This document shows positions 55,028-63,035 of a DNA stretch of 64,000 nt, in pieces. The notes beneath the pieces were generated by a model, which saw only the letters and a list, made by a program, of their open reading frames with translations, was not told the DNA's origin and did not search any database. How positions within the stretch are numbered: the first letter of the stretch is position 1; each line of letters starts with the position of its first letter. This DNA comes from Legionella quinlivanii. Lineage in GTDB: Bacteria > Pseudomonadota > Gammaproteobacteria > Legionellales > Legionellaceae. The stretch covers positions 1,563,501 through 1,627,500 of the forward strand of contig NZ_UGOX01000001.1 of NCBI RefSeq assembly GCF_900461555.1, given 5' to 3'. The position numbers were made by a program, and so were the translations under genes.

Positions 55028-55471
55028 TCAATATTGCTGATTAATATTTCTGCAAGTTAACAAATTAACATAACAGGTTTCCGGAACTTTGCTATGATTG
55101 CGGCAATACTCTTTTGCAGAAAATACAGCGTCATCGCGATGCCGATAATAAATACTTAACCAGGCTTGCGCGTCATCATCGAGCGCAGTGCACTGCCACA
55201 AAGGGCTTAGCGAATGCCCATCGGCAAAACCCTCGCAGTTAGCGCGTGTCGCTTTACAGGTAAGCGGGAACTGGCTTTCTTTTTTACAGGAATCAAATGC
55301 TTTGTTTAATGCGGTCAATTCATAATTGCTAACGGCCAGCCACTCTTTCTTTGTTTGATCATAAGCACGGCATTTCCAGTTTTCTTCTGCATTCCCCGGC
55401 TGGCTGAAACCAGAAGGGATCACTATAAAAAGAAGCGCGGGAATTAAAGCATTATATTTTTTTATCATCAT
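55028..55471 (-). CDS. Secreted Cys-rich protein with internal duplication
   Basis: This 147-residue exported protein has a signal peptide (about 1-28, near NAEE). Two copies of a 49-residue unit follow, each with the pattern W-x-C-x-A-x-D, then WL, a Cys about 17 residues later, then P-x-T-C and a final Cys six residues on. The eight cysteines could form four disulfides. I do not recognise the family. The 5' end overlaps the EAL gene by 4 nt and the 3' end lies 11 nt before coaE, so it is in the same transcript. Confidence 0.8.
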   Translation of the reverse strand: MMIKKYNALIPALLFIVIPSGFSQPGNAEENWKCRAYDQTKKEWLAVSNYELTALNKAFDSCKKESQFPLTCKATRANCEGFADGHSLSPLWQCTALDDDAQAWLSIYYRHRDDAVFSAKEYCRNHSKVPETCYVNLLTCRNINQQY

Positions 55472-56997
55472 CTAGCCTTATAACGGATTAAATCAAGAAG
55501 CTCATCCCGACTCATGGCTTTGGCAAAATACCAGCCCTGCATCCAGTATACTCCTTTATCTAATAGAAAATCGTATTGTTCTTTTGTTTCAACGCCTTCT
55601 GCAATTATGGATAATTTCAAGGTATTGGCCAGATCAATGATGGCTTGATTTAAGCTCTCAGTTACCGCGCCTGTGCCAATTGCCTGAATGAATAATTTAT
55701 CAATTTTAAGATAATTAAAAGGAAAATGTTGCAGGTAATTGATACTTGCATGCCCTGTGCCGAAATCATCAATAGCAATGGAGAACCCGAGCTTTTTTAA
55801 TTCCTGCATTTGTCTGATGATTTGCGGATTATCTTTATCCAGGAACTCTCTTTCCGTTAACTCAAGGATAAGTTGTTGAGGCCGAATAGTTTTCGCTTTG
55901 CAAAATTCAAAAAATTCAGAAAAGAAATAAGGATGTCTGAAATGGTGGGCTGAAAGATTGAATGCCAGATGGAATTCAGGATGCGCTGTTAATAATTCAG
56001 CGGTTTCAGAAAGGGCGCGTTCAATAAGTTGCCAGGTAATCGGGATAATTAAGCCGGATCGCTCTGCTTCCTCGATAAAAAAGTCAGGCATGATAATTTC
56101 CTGCTCGGCAGTTTCCCAGCGAATTAGAACTTCTGCTCCTAAAAACCTGTCCTCACTGGAGTTCCATATGGGTTGGTAAACCGGGTGAAAATGCTGTGAG
56201 CGGATTGCATCATTGATGGCATAGGTCAATGAGAGACGATGGCTTATCAAATGCGAGCAATACAAATAAACCAGGAGAGATAAAAGGAGAAGGCTAAGAT
56301 TAAGAATGAGTTCCTTCATTACAAAATAATTGCTTATTGCTGCCTGTTTTGCAAAAAAATCAAGGTGGATATTATCTGCGTTTTTTAACTGTCTACGAAT
56401 ATGGATATAATTATGAGCGGTCTTTCCAATTCTCGACAATATCCGTTTCGTTTCATTATCGTAGATATCAATTTCCGAAAAATTCTGATTGCGTTCTTCA
56501 ATGAAATTATTAACCACAGTTTCAAGTACGAGAAGGCCAATAGTGTAACCGCCAAGCTGTTGCTGTATTAAGAAGGATTCATCCATGCCCTCTCCAAGCT
56601 TGTAAGGACCTGAGAAAGAAGGGTTATAATGGCTGGGTTTGGGAAGAGTGATTGATTTTTTTAGCGTTGAGCATAGTAACTCATTTCTATAATTAGTAAT
56701 TATTACTGCTGAAATAAAAGGGTTGTTATACAGTTTTTCATTAAGTTTTGGCATTAAATTCCGGCAAAGGTCTGGCGGACTTTCCAAATAGCCAAATAAC
56801 TCCAGATTGATAGAGACAAAATGATCGAATTGCTTGCTTATTTTATTCGCTTCGGCGATTAATTTGTTTTGATGCTGAATATGCAGTTGCTGCCAATGGT
56901 AATAGAATGTGCCAATTAAAATAATGAGCGTAAATAGCAGCCACAAAATAGTGAACCGGGTAAACAGGTGGTTATAGCGATGTTGAGCGGCGTTCAT
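55468..56997 (-). CDS. CSS-motif EAL phosphodiesterase
   Basis: This inner-membrane cyclic-di-GMP phosphodiesterase has 509 residues. Helix 1 (about 12-32) and helix 2 (about 228-250) flank a periplasmic CSS-type sensor that contains Cys78 and Cys109 (the latter in LLCSTLKK). The family's Cys pair responds to DsbA/DsbB oxidation in E. coli PdeC-type proteins. The cytoplasmic EAL domain (about 262-505) has the metal and catalytic motifs GAEVLIRW, FNLSAHH, LELTERE, AIDDFGTGH, LKIDKLF and EGVET, so it looks active. It lies next to the secreted Cys-rich protein. Confidence 0.92.
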   Translation of the reverse strand: MNAAQHRYNHLFTRFTILWLLFTLIILIGTFYYHWQQLHIQHQNKLIAEANKISKQFDHFVSINLELFGYLESPPDLCRNLMPKLNEKLYNNPFISAVIITNYRNELLCSTLKKSITLPKPSHYNPSFSGPYKLGEGMDESFLIQQQLGGYTIGLLVLETVVNNFIEERNQNFSEIDIYDNETKRILSRIGKTAHNYIHIRRQLKNADNIHLDFFAKQAAISNYFVMKELILNLSLLLLSLLVYLYCSHLISHRLSLTYAINDAIRSQHFHPVYQPIWNSSEDRFLGAEVLIRWETAEQEIIMPDFFIEEAERSGLIIPITWQLIERALSETAELLTAHPEFHLAFNLSAHHFRHPYFFSEFFEFCKAKTIRPQQLILELTEREFLDKDNPQIIRQMQELKKLGFSIAIDDFGTGHASINYLQHFPFNYLKIDKLFIQAIGTGAVTESLNQAIIDLANTLKLSIIAEGVETKEQYDFLLDKGVYWMQGWYFAKAMSRDELLDLIRYKAR

Positions 56998-57018
56998 TGG
57001 GCTCTATTAAATTAAATG

Positions 57019-58335
57019 TCAGCGATAGGTGGCATAAATAGAGTTTAATGTGATTTCGGCTAATTTAACAATGGTTTCGTCATCGCTGTTCAATGGGGGA
57101 AGCCAATAAATGGTATCACCCATCGGTCTCAATAATGCTCCTCGCTTTAATGCCTGCTGATAAAAATAAAAACCTGTTCGACTGTGTTTAGGATTGGGAA
57201 CAAGTTCGGCTGCAACCATCGCACCAATTGAGCGAACATTATGTAATTTATTAGTTTTATCTGCGATCTCTTTAAAAAGAGAATGCATCATATGCCCCAG
57301 TCGGGTAGCTTGTTGCTCTGTTTTTTCAAGCTGCATGGTTTTGATAGCAGCCAAAGCCGCGGCAACACCGATTGCATTTGCACTATGGGTATGCGAATGA
57401 AGAAAGGAGCGGCCTTTTTCATAATCATGGTAAAATAATTGATAAATCTCATCATCAATCAGCACGCAGCTTAAGGGAATGGTACCCCCGGTTAAGCCTT
57501 TGGAAAGGCAAATCATATCAGGTTGAATTCCGGCATGCTGAAAAGCGAACCATTCGCCTGTGCGGCACATTCCAGTCATAATTTCATCCGCGATCAGATA
57601 GATGTTATTCGCTTTCGCCCATTGTGCCAGTTTGAGCAAAAAATCAGCACTATAGCAAAGCATGCCGCCCGCTCCCTGAATAATCGGCTCTACGATAATC
57701 GCACAGGCAGTCGATTTTAATGATTCCAGTGAATCGAGGGTTTTATCCCAATAACCGCTGCAGTCAGTCCACAAAGGATCTTTGGAGTGATTAACATAAG
57801 GTATCGACTCAATAAAATGACAGCGAGGACCAATACCTTCATAGGGTTGTTTGTAAATACCTAGATCGCTAACGCCTAAAGCGCCCAATGTCTCGCCATG
57901 ATAGGCATTTTTTAAAGCGATAAAGTCACGCTTTTCATGGTTTCCTTTTAATTGAGAGGTATGCAAGGCGAGCTTAAGAGCGATTTCCACAGCCGAACTG
58001 CCATCACTGGCAAAAAATGAATGCTGTTTTCCGCTCAAAAAAGCCAATTGCTCACCCAGTTCTGCAAGAGCCGGATGGGTAGTATTGGCAGCAATTACCT
58101 GCTCAAATTGTTCAAGTTGTTTTTTTATAGCAGATTGTATAGCAGGATGTCTGTGTCCCAGGGATTTACACCACCAGCTGGAAATAGCGTCAATCAATAC
58201 GCCCTTATCAGTATAAAGATAACTTCCTTTTGCATTGTTCACCACTACAGGCCGAGACTGCTCAAAGTCCTTCATTTGCATGCATGGATGCCATATGTGT
58301 CGTAAATCTTTATCGATACAGTCTATGTTAACCAT
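57019..58335 (-). CDS. bioA: Adenosylmethionine-8-amino-7-oxononanoate aminotransferase
   Basis: BioA transaminates 7-keto-8-aminopelargonate with S-adenosylmethionine in biotin synthesis. The 438-residue fold-type I PLP enzyme has the Schiff-base Lys in CLSKGLTGG, SSWWCKSLGH near the substrate site, and the cofactor-binding DEIMTGMCRTG. It is transcribed away from bioBFHD, the classic divergent arrangement. A perfect palindrome lies in between. Confidence 0.96.
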   Translation of the reverse strand: MVNIDCIDKDLRHIWHPCMQMKDFEQSRPVVVNNAKGSYLYTDKGVLIDAISSWWCKSLGHRHPAIQSAIKKQLEQFEQVIAANTTHPALAELGEQLAFLSGKQHSFFASDGSSAVEIALKLALHTSQLKGNHEKRDFIALKNAYHGETLGALGVSDLGIYKQPYEGIGPRCHFIESIPYVNHSKDPLWTDCSGYWDKTLDSLESLKSTACAIIVEPIIQGAGGMLCYSADFLLKLAQWAKANNIYLIADEIMTGMCRTGEWFAFQHAGIQPDMICLSKGLTGGTIPLSCVLIDDEIYQLFYHDYEKGRSFLHSHTHSANAIGVAAALAAIKTMQLEKTEQQATRLGHMMHSLFKEIADKTNKLHNVRSIGAMVAAELVPNPKHSRTGFYFYQQALKRGALLRPMGDTIYWLPPLNSDDETIVKLAEITLNSIYATYR

Positions 58336-58424
58336 TTTAAAATCTCAGGTTGACAATAAAGGCAAACACTTTATCATGCTGCGATTGATATGAAAATTTT
58401 AATTTAGTGGGGCTCATTGATATA

Positions 58425-58452
58425 CCTACGTCCCTCGGCCGAGGGACGTAGG
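58425..58452. promoter_or_regulatory. 28-bp perfect palindrome between bioA and bioB
   Basis: The half-site CCTACGTCCCTCGG is followed directly by its inverse complement with no spacer. It lies 107 nt before the bioB ATG and 90 nt before bioA, in the shared promoter region. It does not look like the E. coli BirA operator (TTGTAAACC type). It may be an operator for another biotin regulator, or a terminator/dispersed palindrome. Confidence 0.6.
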
Positions 58453-58558
58453 AGTAGGCGTTAAATCTCAGGGCAGTGCCTGACGGGATTGATTCTCGGT
58501 TTTTGAATTTGAAGCCGGAATAATACGTACTGAAAAAATAATAAAAGCGAGGTATTGA

Positions 58559-59509
58559 ATGAACAGACCAGATGCCGGCTGGAGCCTGGAAGAGGTGACC
58601 GCAATCTATTCCCAACCCTTCAATGATTTGATTTTTATGGCCCATCAGACTCATCGCCAGTATCATCCCGCAAATCAATTGCAAGTGGCTACTTTACTGA
58701 GTATTAAAACAGGCGCCTGCCCTGAAGATTGCGGTTACTGCTCTCAAAGCGGTCATTATAAAACCCATGTTGAGAAAGAAAAGCTGATGAGTCTGGAACA
58801 GGTGCTTCAGGCTGCCAGAGAAGCCAGGGAGGGCGGTGCCAAACGCTTTTGTATGGGGGCTGCCTGGCGTTGCCCTCCAGAGAAAGCACTTCCCCAATTG
58901 AAAACAATGATCGAGGAAGTAAAGGCGCTGGGAATGGAAACCTGTATGACGCTGGGAATGTTAACTGAAGAGCAGGCGTCCTTTCTGAAAGACGCTGGAC
59001 TGGATTATTACAATCATAACATTGATACCTCGCCTTCTTATTATAACAAAGTGGCTACAACCCGAACCTTCGATGATCGTTTACAGACGCTCAAGCATGT
59101 GCGCGATGCCGGGATTAATGTATGTTGCGGCGGTATTCTTGGCCTGGGAGAGACCAGGGAAGACCGTATTGAATTTTTGATGACCCTGGCGAATATGGAA
59201 ATTCCGCCCGAGAGTGTGCCCATCAATCGCTTAATCCCTGTGGAAGGAACTCCTCTGGCTAAAGCCAATCCTGCTGAAGGTATTGAATTGGTTCGTACTA
59301 TTGCAACAGCAAGACTGCTGATGCCTGCAAGTATGATTCGATTGACGGCTGGGAGAACTGCAATGAGCGACGAGCTTCAGGCTTTGTGCTATTTTGCCGG
59401 AGCTAACTCGGTTTTTGCTGGCGATAAATTACTTACTGAGGAAAACCCGCAGAGGGCCAGGGATAAACAATTGTTTGAGAAACTGGGTCTGGAAACCAGC
59501 ATGGCATGA
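58559..59509 (+). CDS. bioB: Biotin synthase
   Basis: BioB is a radical SAM enzyme that inserts sulfur into dethiobiotin. The 316-residue protein has the cluster motif CPEDCGYC (Cys54, Cys58, Cys61). Further motifs are [26 protein letters not shown] and, near the C-terminus, [12 protein letters not shown], whose Arg binds the auxiliary 2Fe-2S cluster. It heads the bioBFHD operon; its stop overlaps bioF by 4 nt. Confidence 0.97.
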   Translation: MNRPDAGWSLEEVTAIYSQPFNDLIFMAHQTHRQYHPANQLQVATLLSIKTGACPEDCGYCSQSGHYKTHVEKEKLMSLEQVLQAAREAREGGAKRFCMGAAWRCPPEKALPQLKTMIEEVKALGMETCMTLGMLTEEQASFLKDAGLDYYNHNIDTSPSYYNKVATTRTFDDRLQTLKHVRDAGINVCCGGILGLGETREDRIEFLMTLANMEIPPESVPINRLIPVEGTPLAKANPAEGIELVRTIATARLLMPASMIRLTAGRTAMSDELQALCYFAGANSVFAGDKLLTEENPQRARDKQLFEKLGLETSMA

Positions 59510-60630
59510 AGCAGAAGATCAATCTTTATCTGGATGAGATTAAAACGAAAGGATTATATCGCAGCCGGCATGTGTTTGAGCAAAGCGGATTTTGCAATTT
59601 CAGTTCAAATGATTATTTAAATTTAACCGCCGATAAGCAAGTGAGACAGGCGTTTCGAAGGGGTTTTGAACGTTACCCTGCCGGCAGCGGCGCTTCTCAG
59701 GCAGTTTGCGGTTATCATCCTACGCATAAAATGCTGGAGAATGAATTTTGCCAGTTTATGCAAGTCGACTCTGCATTGCTATTCAGTTCAGGTTATGCGG
59801 CCAATCTGGCTGTGATTTCAATGCTCGCAAAACTGGATACCCATTTACTCATTGATAAGGGAGTTCATGCGTCATTTTATGATGGTATTAAGTATTCTGG
59901 TGTTAGCTATAGTCGATTTTTGCACAATAGCAGGAGTGACTTACTCAACAAGCTAAACAGAGCCAATGCCGGCGGAGTCATTATTTCCGAAGGCATCTTT
60001 AGCATGAGCGGGCAGCAACCTGATTTAAAACAAGTTGCTCAAGATGCTCTGGCACACAGTTATGAATGTATAATTGATGAGGCTCATTCATTTGGCGTTC
60101 TGGAAGAGATAGGGCGGGGAGCGTCGGCATTTTATGGCTTGAGTCAAAAAGACATTGCCTTACGCATTATTCCCTTTGGAAAAGCGATGGGCGCTCAGGG
60201 GGCGATTGTTGTTGGACGCCATGAATGGATTGATGCTCTATTTCAATCAGGCCGCTCTACAATATATTCTACGGCGATCAGTCCGGCAATGGCATATGGT
60301 CTTTTACATTCACTGGAAGTAGTCAGCAAATCCAATGATAAGCGTATTTATATTCGGTTATTGATAGATTACTTTCGAAGTCAAGTCAGCAGGTCGCCTC
60401 TATGCTGGCGCGATTCAGAAACGCCAATTCAGCAATTGCAACTGGGCTGTCCTGAATTGGCTGCTGCTTTTGCTGCGCGCTTGCTTGAACGTAAAATAAT
60501 AGCCTTATCAATGCGACAGCCCACCGTATCACGCAAGGAAACTGGCTTACGCATTGTGTTAAACGCCAGTCATCGTCAGGAAGACATTGATTATTTATTC
60601 GCCTGTTTACATGAATTCTATGAAAATTAA
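59506..60630 (+). CDS. bioF: 8-amino-7-oxononanoate synthase
   Basis: BioF condenses pimeloyl-ACP/CoA with alanine. This 374-residue alpha-oxoamine synthase has the substrate-binding FSSNDYLNL, the PLP contacts in [12 protein letters not shown] and the Schiff-base Lys in [10 protein letters not shown]. It overlaps bioB by 4 nt and bioH by 11 nt. Confidence 0.95.
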   Translation: MKQKINLYLDEIKTKGLYRSRHVFEQSGFCNFSSNDYLNLTADKQVRQAFRRGFERYPAGSGASQAVCGYHPTHKMLENEFCQFMQVDSALLFSSGYAANLAVISMLAKLDTHLLIDKGVHASFYDGIKYSGVSYSRFLHNSRSDLLNKLNRANAGGVIISEGIFSMSGQQPDLKQVAQDALAHSYECIIDEAHSFGVLEEIGRGASAFYGLSQKDIALRIIPFGKAMGAQGAIVVGRHEWIDALFQSGRSTIYSTAISPAMAYGLLHSLEVVSKSNDKRIYIRLLIDYFRSQVSRSPLCWRDSETPIQQLQLGCPELAAAFAARLLERKIIALSMRQPTVSRKETGLRIVLNASHRQEDIDYLFACLHEFYEN

Positions 60631-61339
60631 TATTAATATAATCGGTAACCCAAAGAATCGCGCTCTGGTTTTTTTTCATGGTTGGGGATTCGATCAGCGT
60701 GTTTGGTCTTCAACTGCGGCTTTGTTACAGGATAAGTACAGGATTTATCTGGTGGATTTACCCGGTTTCGGCCATACCAGCCTCATGTTATGGGATGAAT
60801 TCCAGCAAATGTTGCTTGAACATTTACCCCAGGAATTTGCTGTAGCAGGGTGGTCTCTGGGAGGATTATACGCGACCCGTCTGGCGCTTGAATCAGGGCG
60901 GGTAAGCCATTTAATAAACATCGCCGCATCGCCTTGCTTCATAAAGAAAGACGATTGGCCCGGCGTAAATCCACAGGTTTTAAAAAAATTTCTGGCAAAC
61001 CTCGAAACCCAGCCAAGAAAGACACTGGAAGATTTTGTAGTTCTACAGGCTCGCCGTAAGAGCAGCGCTTTACCTGATACGTTGCCTGCAACGGCTGCTT
61101 TGAAAGCAGGGCTTGAGATTCTGGAATCATGGGATTTACGAAAGCCGCTCACATCGGCTAATTTTTCGATAGCCTATTGCTTTGGGCGGCTTGACTCCAT
61201 TACTCCCTTTGCTGTCCTCGAAGCCATGCAGGCACATTATCCGCAGTTTAATTATCATCTTTTTAAAAAATCAGCCCATATGCCTTTTTTGTCGCAGCAG
61301 GAAGAGTTTATTTATATATTGGAGGATTTCATTCAATGA
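60620..61339 (+). CDS. bioH: Pimeloyl-ACP methyl ester carboxylesterase
   Basis: BioH cleaves pimeloyl-ACP methyl ester to end the chain-building phase of biotin synthesis. This alpha/beta hydrolase has 239 residues from the ATG at 60620. Ser79 in AGWSLGG is the nucleophile, and the Asp in FGRLDSITPF and the His in KSAHMPF complete the triad. From this start HGW lies at 20-22, the same as I recall for E. coli BioH; the ATG at 60611 is an alternative. It overlaps both neighbours. Confidence 0.93.
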   Translation: MKININIIGNPKNRALVFFHGWGFDQRVWSSTAALLQDKYRIYLVDLPGFGHTSLMLWDEFQQMLLEHLPQEFAVAGWSLGGLYATRLALESGRVSHLINIAASPCFIKKDDWPGVNPQVLKKFLANLETQPRKTLEDFVVLQARRKSSALPDTLPATAALKAGLEILESWDLRKPLTSANFSIAYCFGRLDSITPFAVLEAMQAHYPQFNYHLFKKSAHMPFLSQQEEFIYILEDFIQ

Positions 61340-61989
61340 AGTCATATTTCATCACCGGAACGGATACTGATTGTGGTAAAACCTATGTGACCTGCCAACT
61401 TTTAGATTATCTGCATGGCCGCGATAAATCAGCCCTGGCATTAAAACCTGTGGCTTCAGGTTGTGTGTTTGAAAATGGCAAGGCAGTATACAGCGATTTA
61501 GTAAGGCTTACAGAGCATAATCTTAAGCCTGAAATTCCGATTAATGGCTGGCATTTTGCTGCGCCAATCTCTCCTCATTTGGCGGCCGGCGCTGAAAATG
61601 TTATTCTGACCGCCGAAAAGATTGCAAACTTCTGTAAAAAAAAAGAATATACTCACTTTGACTATCTTTTAATTGAAGGGGCTGGGGGGCTATTCGTTCC
61701 ACTGAATGATCAGGAGTCCTGGATTGATCTAATCCGATTAATGAACATACCTGTTATTCTTGTGGTGGGCTTGAAATTAGGTTGTCTCAATCATGCGCTG
61801 TTAACGGATTCCGTCCTGCGTTCCAACCATTGTCCTGTCGCTGGTTGGATTGCGAATATACTGGACCCAGAGATGCTTGAAATTGAAAAAAACATCACTA
61901 CCTTAAAAGAGCGTCTGCAAATGCCGTACCTGGGCAGGACTGATTATCACAAAGGCCTTCTATTGGACGGAAATAAAGACATGATCTGA
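61336..61989 (+). CDS. bioD: Dethiobiotin synthetase
   Basis: BioD forms the ureido ring of dethiobiotin using CO2 and ATP. The 217-residue protein has the P-loop GTDTDCGKTY (8-17), KPVASG and LIEGAGGLFVP. It overlaps bioH by 4 nt and ends the bioBFHD operon. bioC, which starts the pathway with BioH, is not in this locus. Confidence 0.96.
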   Translation: MKSYFITGTDTDCGKTYVTCQLLDYLHGRDKSALALKPVASGCVFENGKAVYSDLVRLTEHNLKPEIPINGWHFAAPISPHLAAGAENVILTAEKIANFCKKKEYTHFDYLLIEGAGGLFVPLNDQESWIDLIRLMNIPVILVVGLKLGCLNHALLTDSVLRSNHCPVAGWIANILDPEMLEIEKNITTLKERLQMPYLGRTDYHKGLLLDGNKDMI

Positions 61990-62019
61990 TTGTCTGTTAT
62001 GGCTCTAGTCCGTTATAAT
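61990..62019 (+). promoter_or_regulatory. Sigma-70-like promoter of the fmdB-aspS unit
   Basis: TTGTCT (61990-61995) and a perfect TATAAT (62014-62019) are separated by 18 nt. The leader of about 95 nt contains a 7-bp hairpin (AACCCAT at 62034-62040, ATGGGTT at 62051-62057). It lies just after the bioD stop and would drive the FmdB, DUF502 and aspS genes. Confidence 0.55.
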
Positions 62020-62123
62020 TGTAAAGATACGGGAACCCATGACTACAGCTATGGGTTAATATATGATTAAAGGGGAGTGGTTGGTTCCATTACCCGAGGC
62101 ACACCGATTTAATGGAGCGTATG

Positions 62124-62396
62124 ATGCCAATTTATGAGTATGAATGTACAAGTTGCCATCATCATTTTGATTTGATGCAAAAAATAAGTGATACCCCAAT
62201 CAAGCAATGTCCTCAATGTTTTGAGGATACCGCTGTAAGGCTTATATCCGCAGCAGGGTTTCAGCTGAAAGGCAGCGGCTGGTATGTTACTGATTTCAAG
62301 AATAAAAATAAGCCGGCACAGAAAAAAGAGTCGTCTTCTGAAGGCTCGTCTGGAACCACAACAGAAAGCACTAAGGTAAAAGGTGAATCTGATTGA
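62124..62396 (+). CDS. FmdB-family zinc-ribbon protein
   Basis: This 90-residue protein begins with the zinc ribbon MPIYEYECTSC, where Cys8, Cys11, Cys29 and Cys32 bind the metal. RLISAAGFQLKGSGWYVTDF, the family signature, follows. The tail is Lys/Ser/Glu-rich and probably disordered. I chose the third ATG of the cluster, 6 nt after GGAG. FmdB-type genes often sit before a DUF502 gene and aspS, as here. Role is unknown; a regulatory or ribosome-linked function has been suggested. Confidence 0.92.
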   Translation: MPIYEYECTSCHHHFDLMQKISDTPIKQCPQCFEDTAVRLISAAGFQLKGSGWYVTDFKNKNKPAQKKESSSEGSSGTTTESTKVKGESD

Positions 62397-63016
62397 AATC
62401 CAAATCCCTGCGCAGCTTTATTCTTGCGGGTCTGGTTGTATGGTTGCCCATTTTAGTAACCCTGGTAATACTTCGATTCCTAATCGAACTGCTCGATAGC
62501 ACCATTGCTCTGCTGCCGCAGGCCTATCAACCTGAAACCCTGATTGGGATGAGGATTCCGGGCCTTGGTGTAATTTTGTCCCTGGTGGTTCTGATTATTA
62601 CTGGAATCATTGCTACGAACTTTTTTGGACAGCGTCTGGTGGGTTGGGGCGAAGCCGTCCTGGCTCGTATCCCCTTGGTTCGTTCGGTTTATACCGCGGC
62701 AAAGCAAGTCATTCAGGCTGTTTTTGCCAGCAACAGCCAGGCGTTCAGGAAAGTCATATTAGTGGAGTATCCCAGAAAAGGGTTGTGGAGTCTTGCGTTT
62801 CTGACCGGCTCAACAACGGACGAGCTAACCAGCCATTGCGGGCAGGACATGCTTTCTTTATTTATTCCAACCACACCGAATCCCACGTCTGGTTTTCTGG
62901 TTCTGGTTCCTAAAAAAGAAGTGATTGAGCTTCAAATGAGTGTCGATGAAGCATTAAAATACATCATTTCTCTTGGCGTTATGCAGTCTTCGACTGCTGA
63001 CATTGTTAAACAATAG
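62393..63016 (+). CDS. DUF502 inner-membrane protein
   Basis: This 207-residue protein has two membrane helices (about 8-30 and 58-82) and a conserved cytoplasmic or periplasmic domain with GWGEAVLARIPLVRSVY, VEYPRKGLW and FIPTTPNPTSGFLVLVP, the diagnostic DUF502 motifs. The start is a TTG that overlaps the FmdB stop by 4 nt, so translation is coupled. Function is unknown; aspS follows after 19 nt. Confidence 0.91.
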   Translation: MKSKSLRSFILAGLVVWLPILVTLVILRFLIELLDSTIALLPQAYQPETLIGMRIPGLGVILSLVVLIITGIIATNFFGQRLVGWGEAVLARIPLVRSVYTAAKQVIQAVFASNSQAFRKVILVEYPRKGLWSLAFLTGSTTDELTSHCGQDMLSLFIPTTPNPTSGFLVLVPKKEVIELQMSVDEALKYIISLGVMQSSTADIVKQ

Positions 63017-63035
63017 TTATAGATAGGCGGCTCCT

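Noticed and set aside
61182-61370. Small frame across the bioH/bioD junction
   Set aside because: It is out of frame with two well-supported overlapping biotin genes.
62034-62057. Possible riboswitch or tRNA-like element before the FmdB gene
   Set aside because: Only a single 7-bp hairpin is visible; there is no cloverleaf or known riboswitch core.
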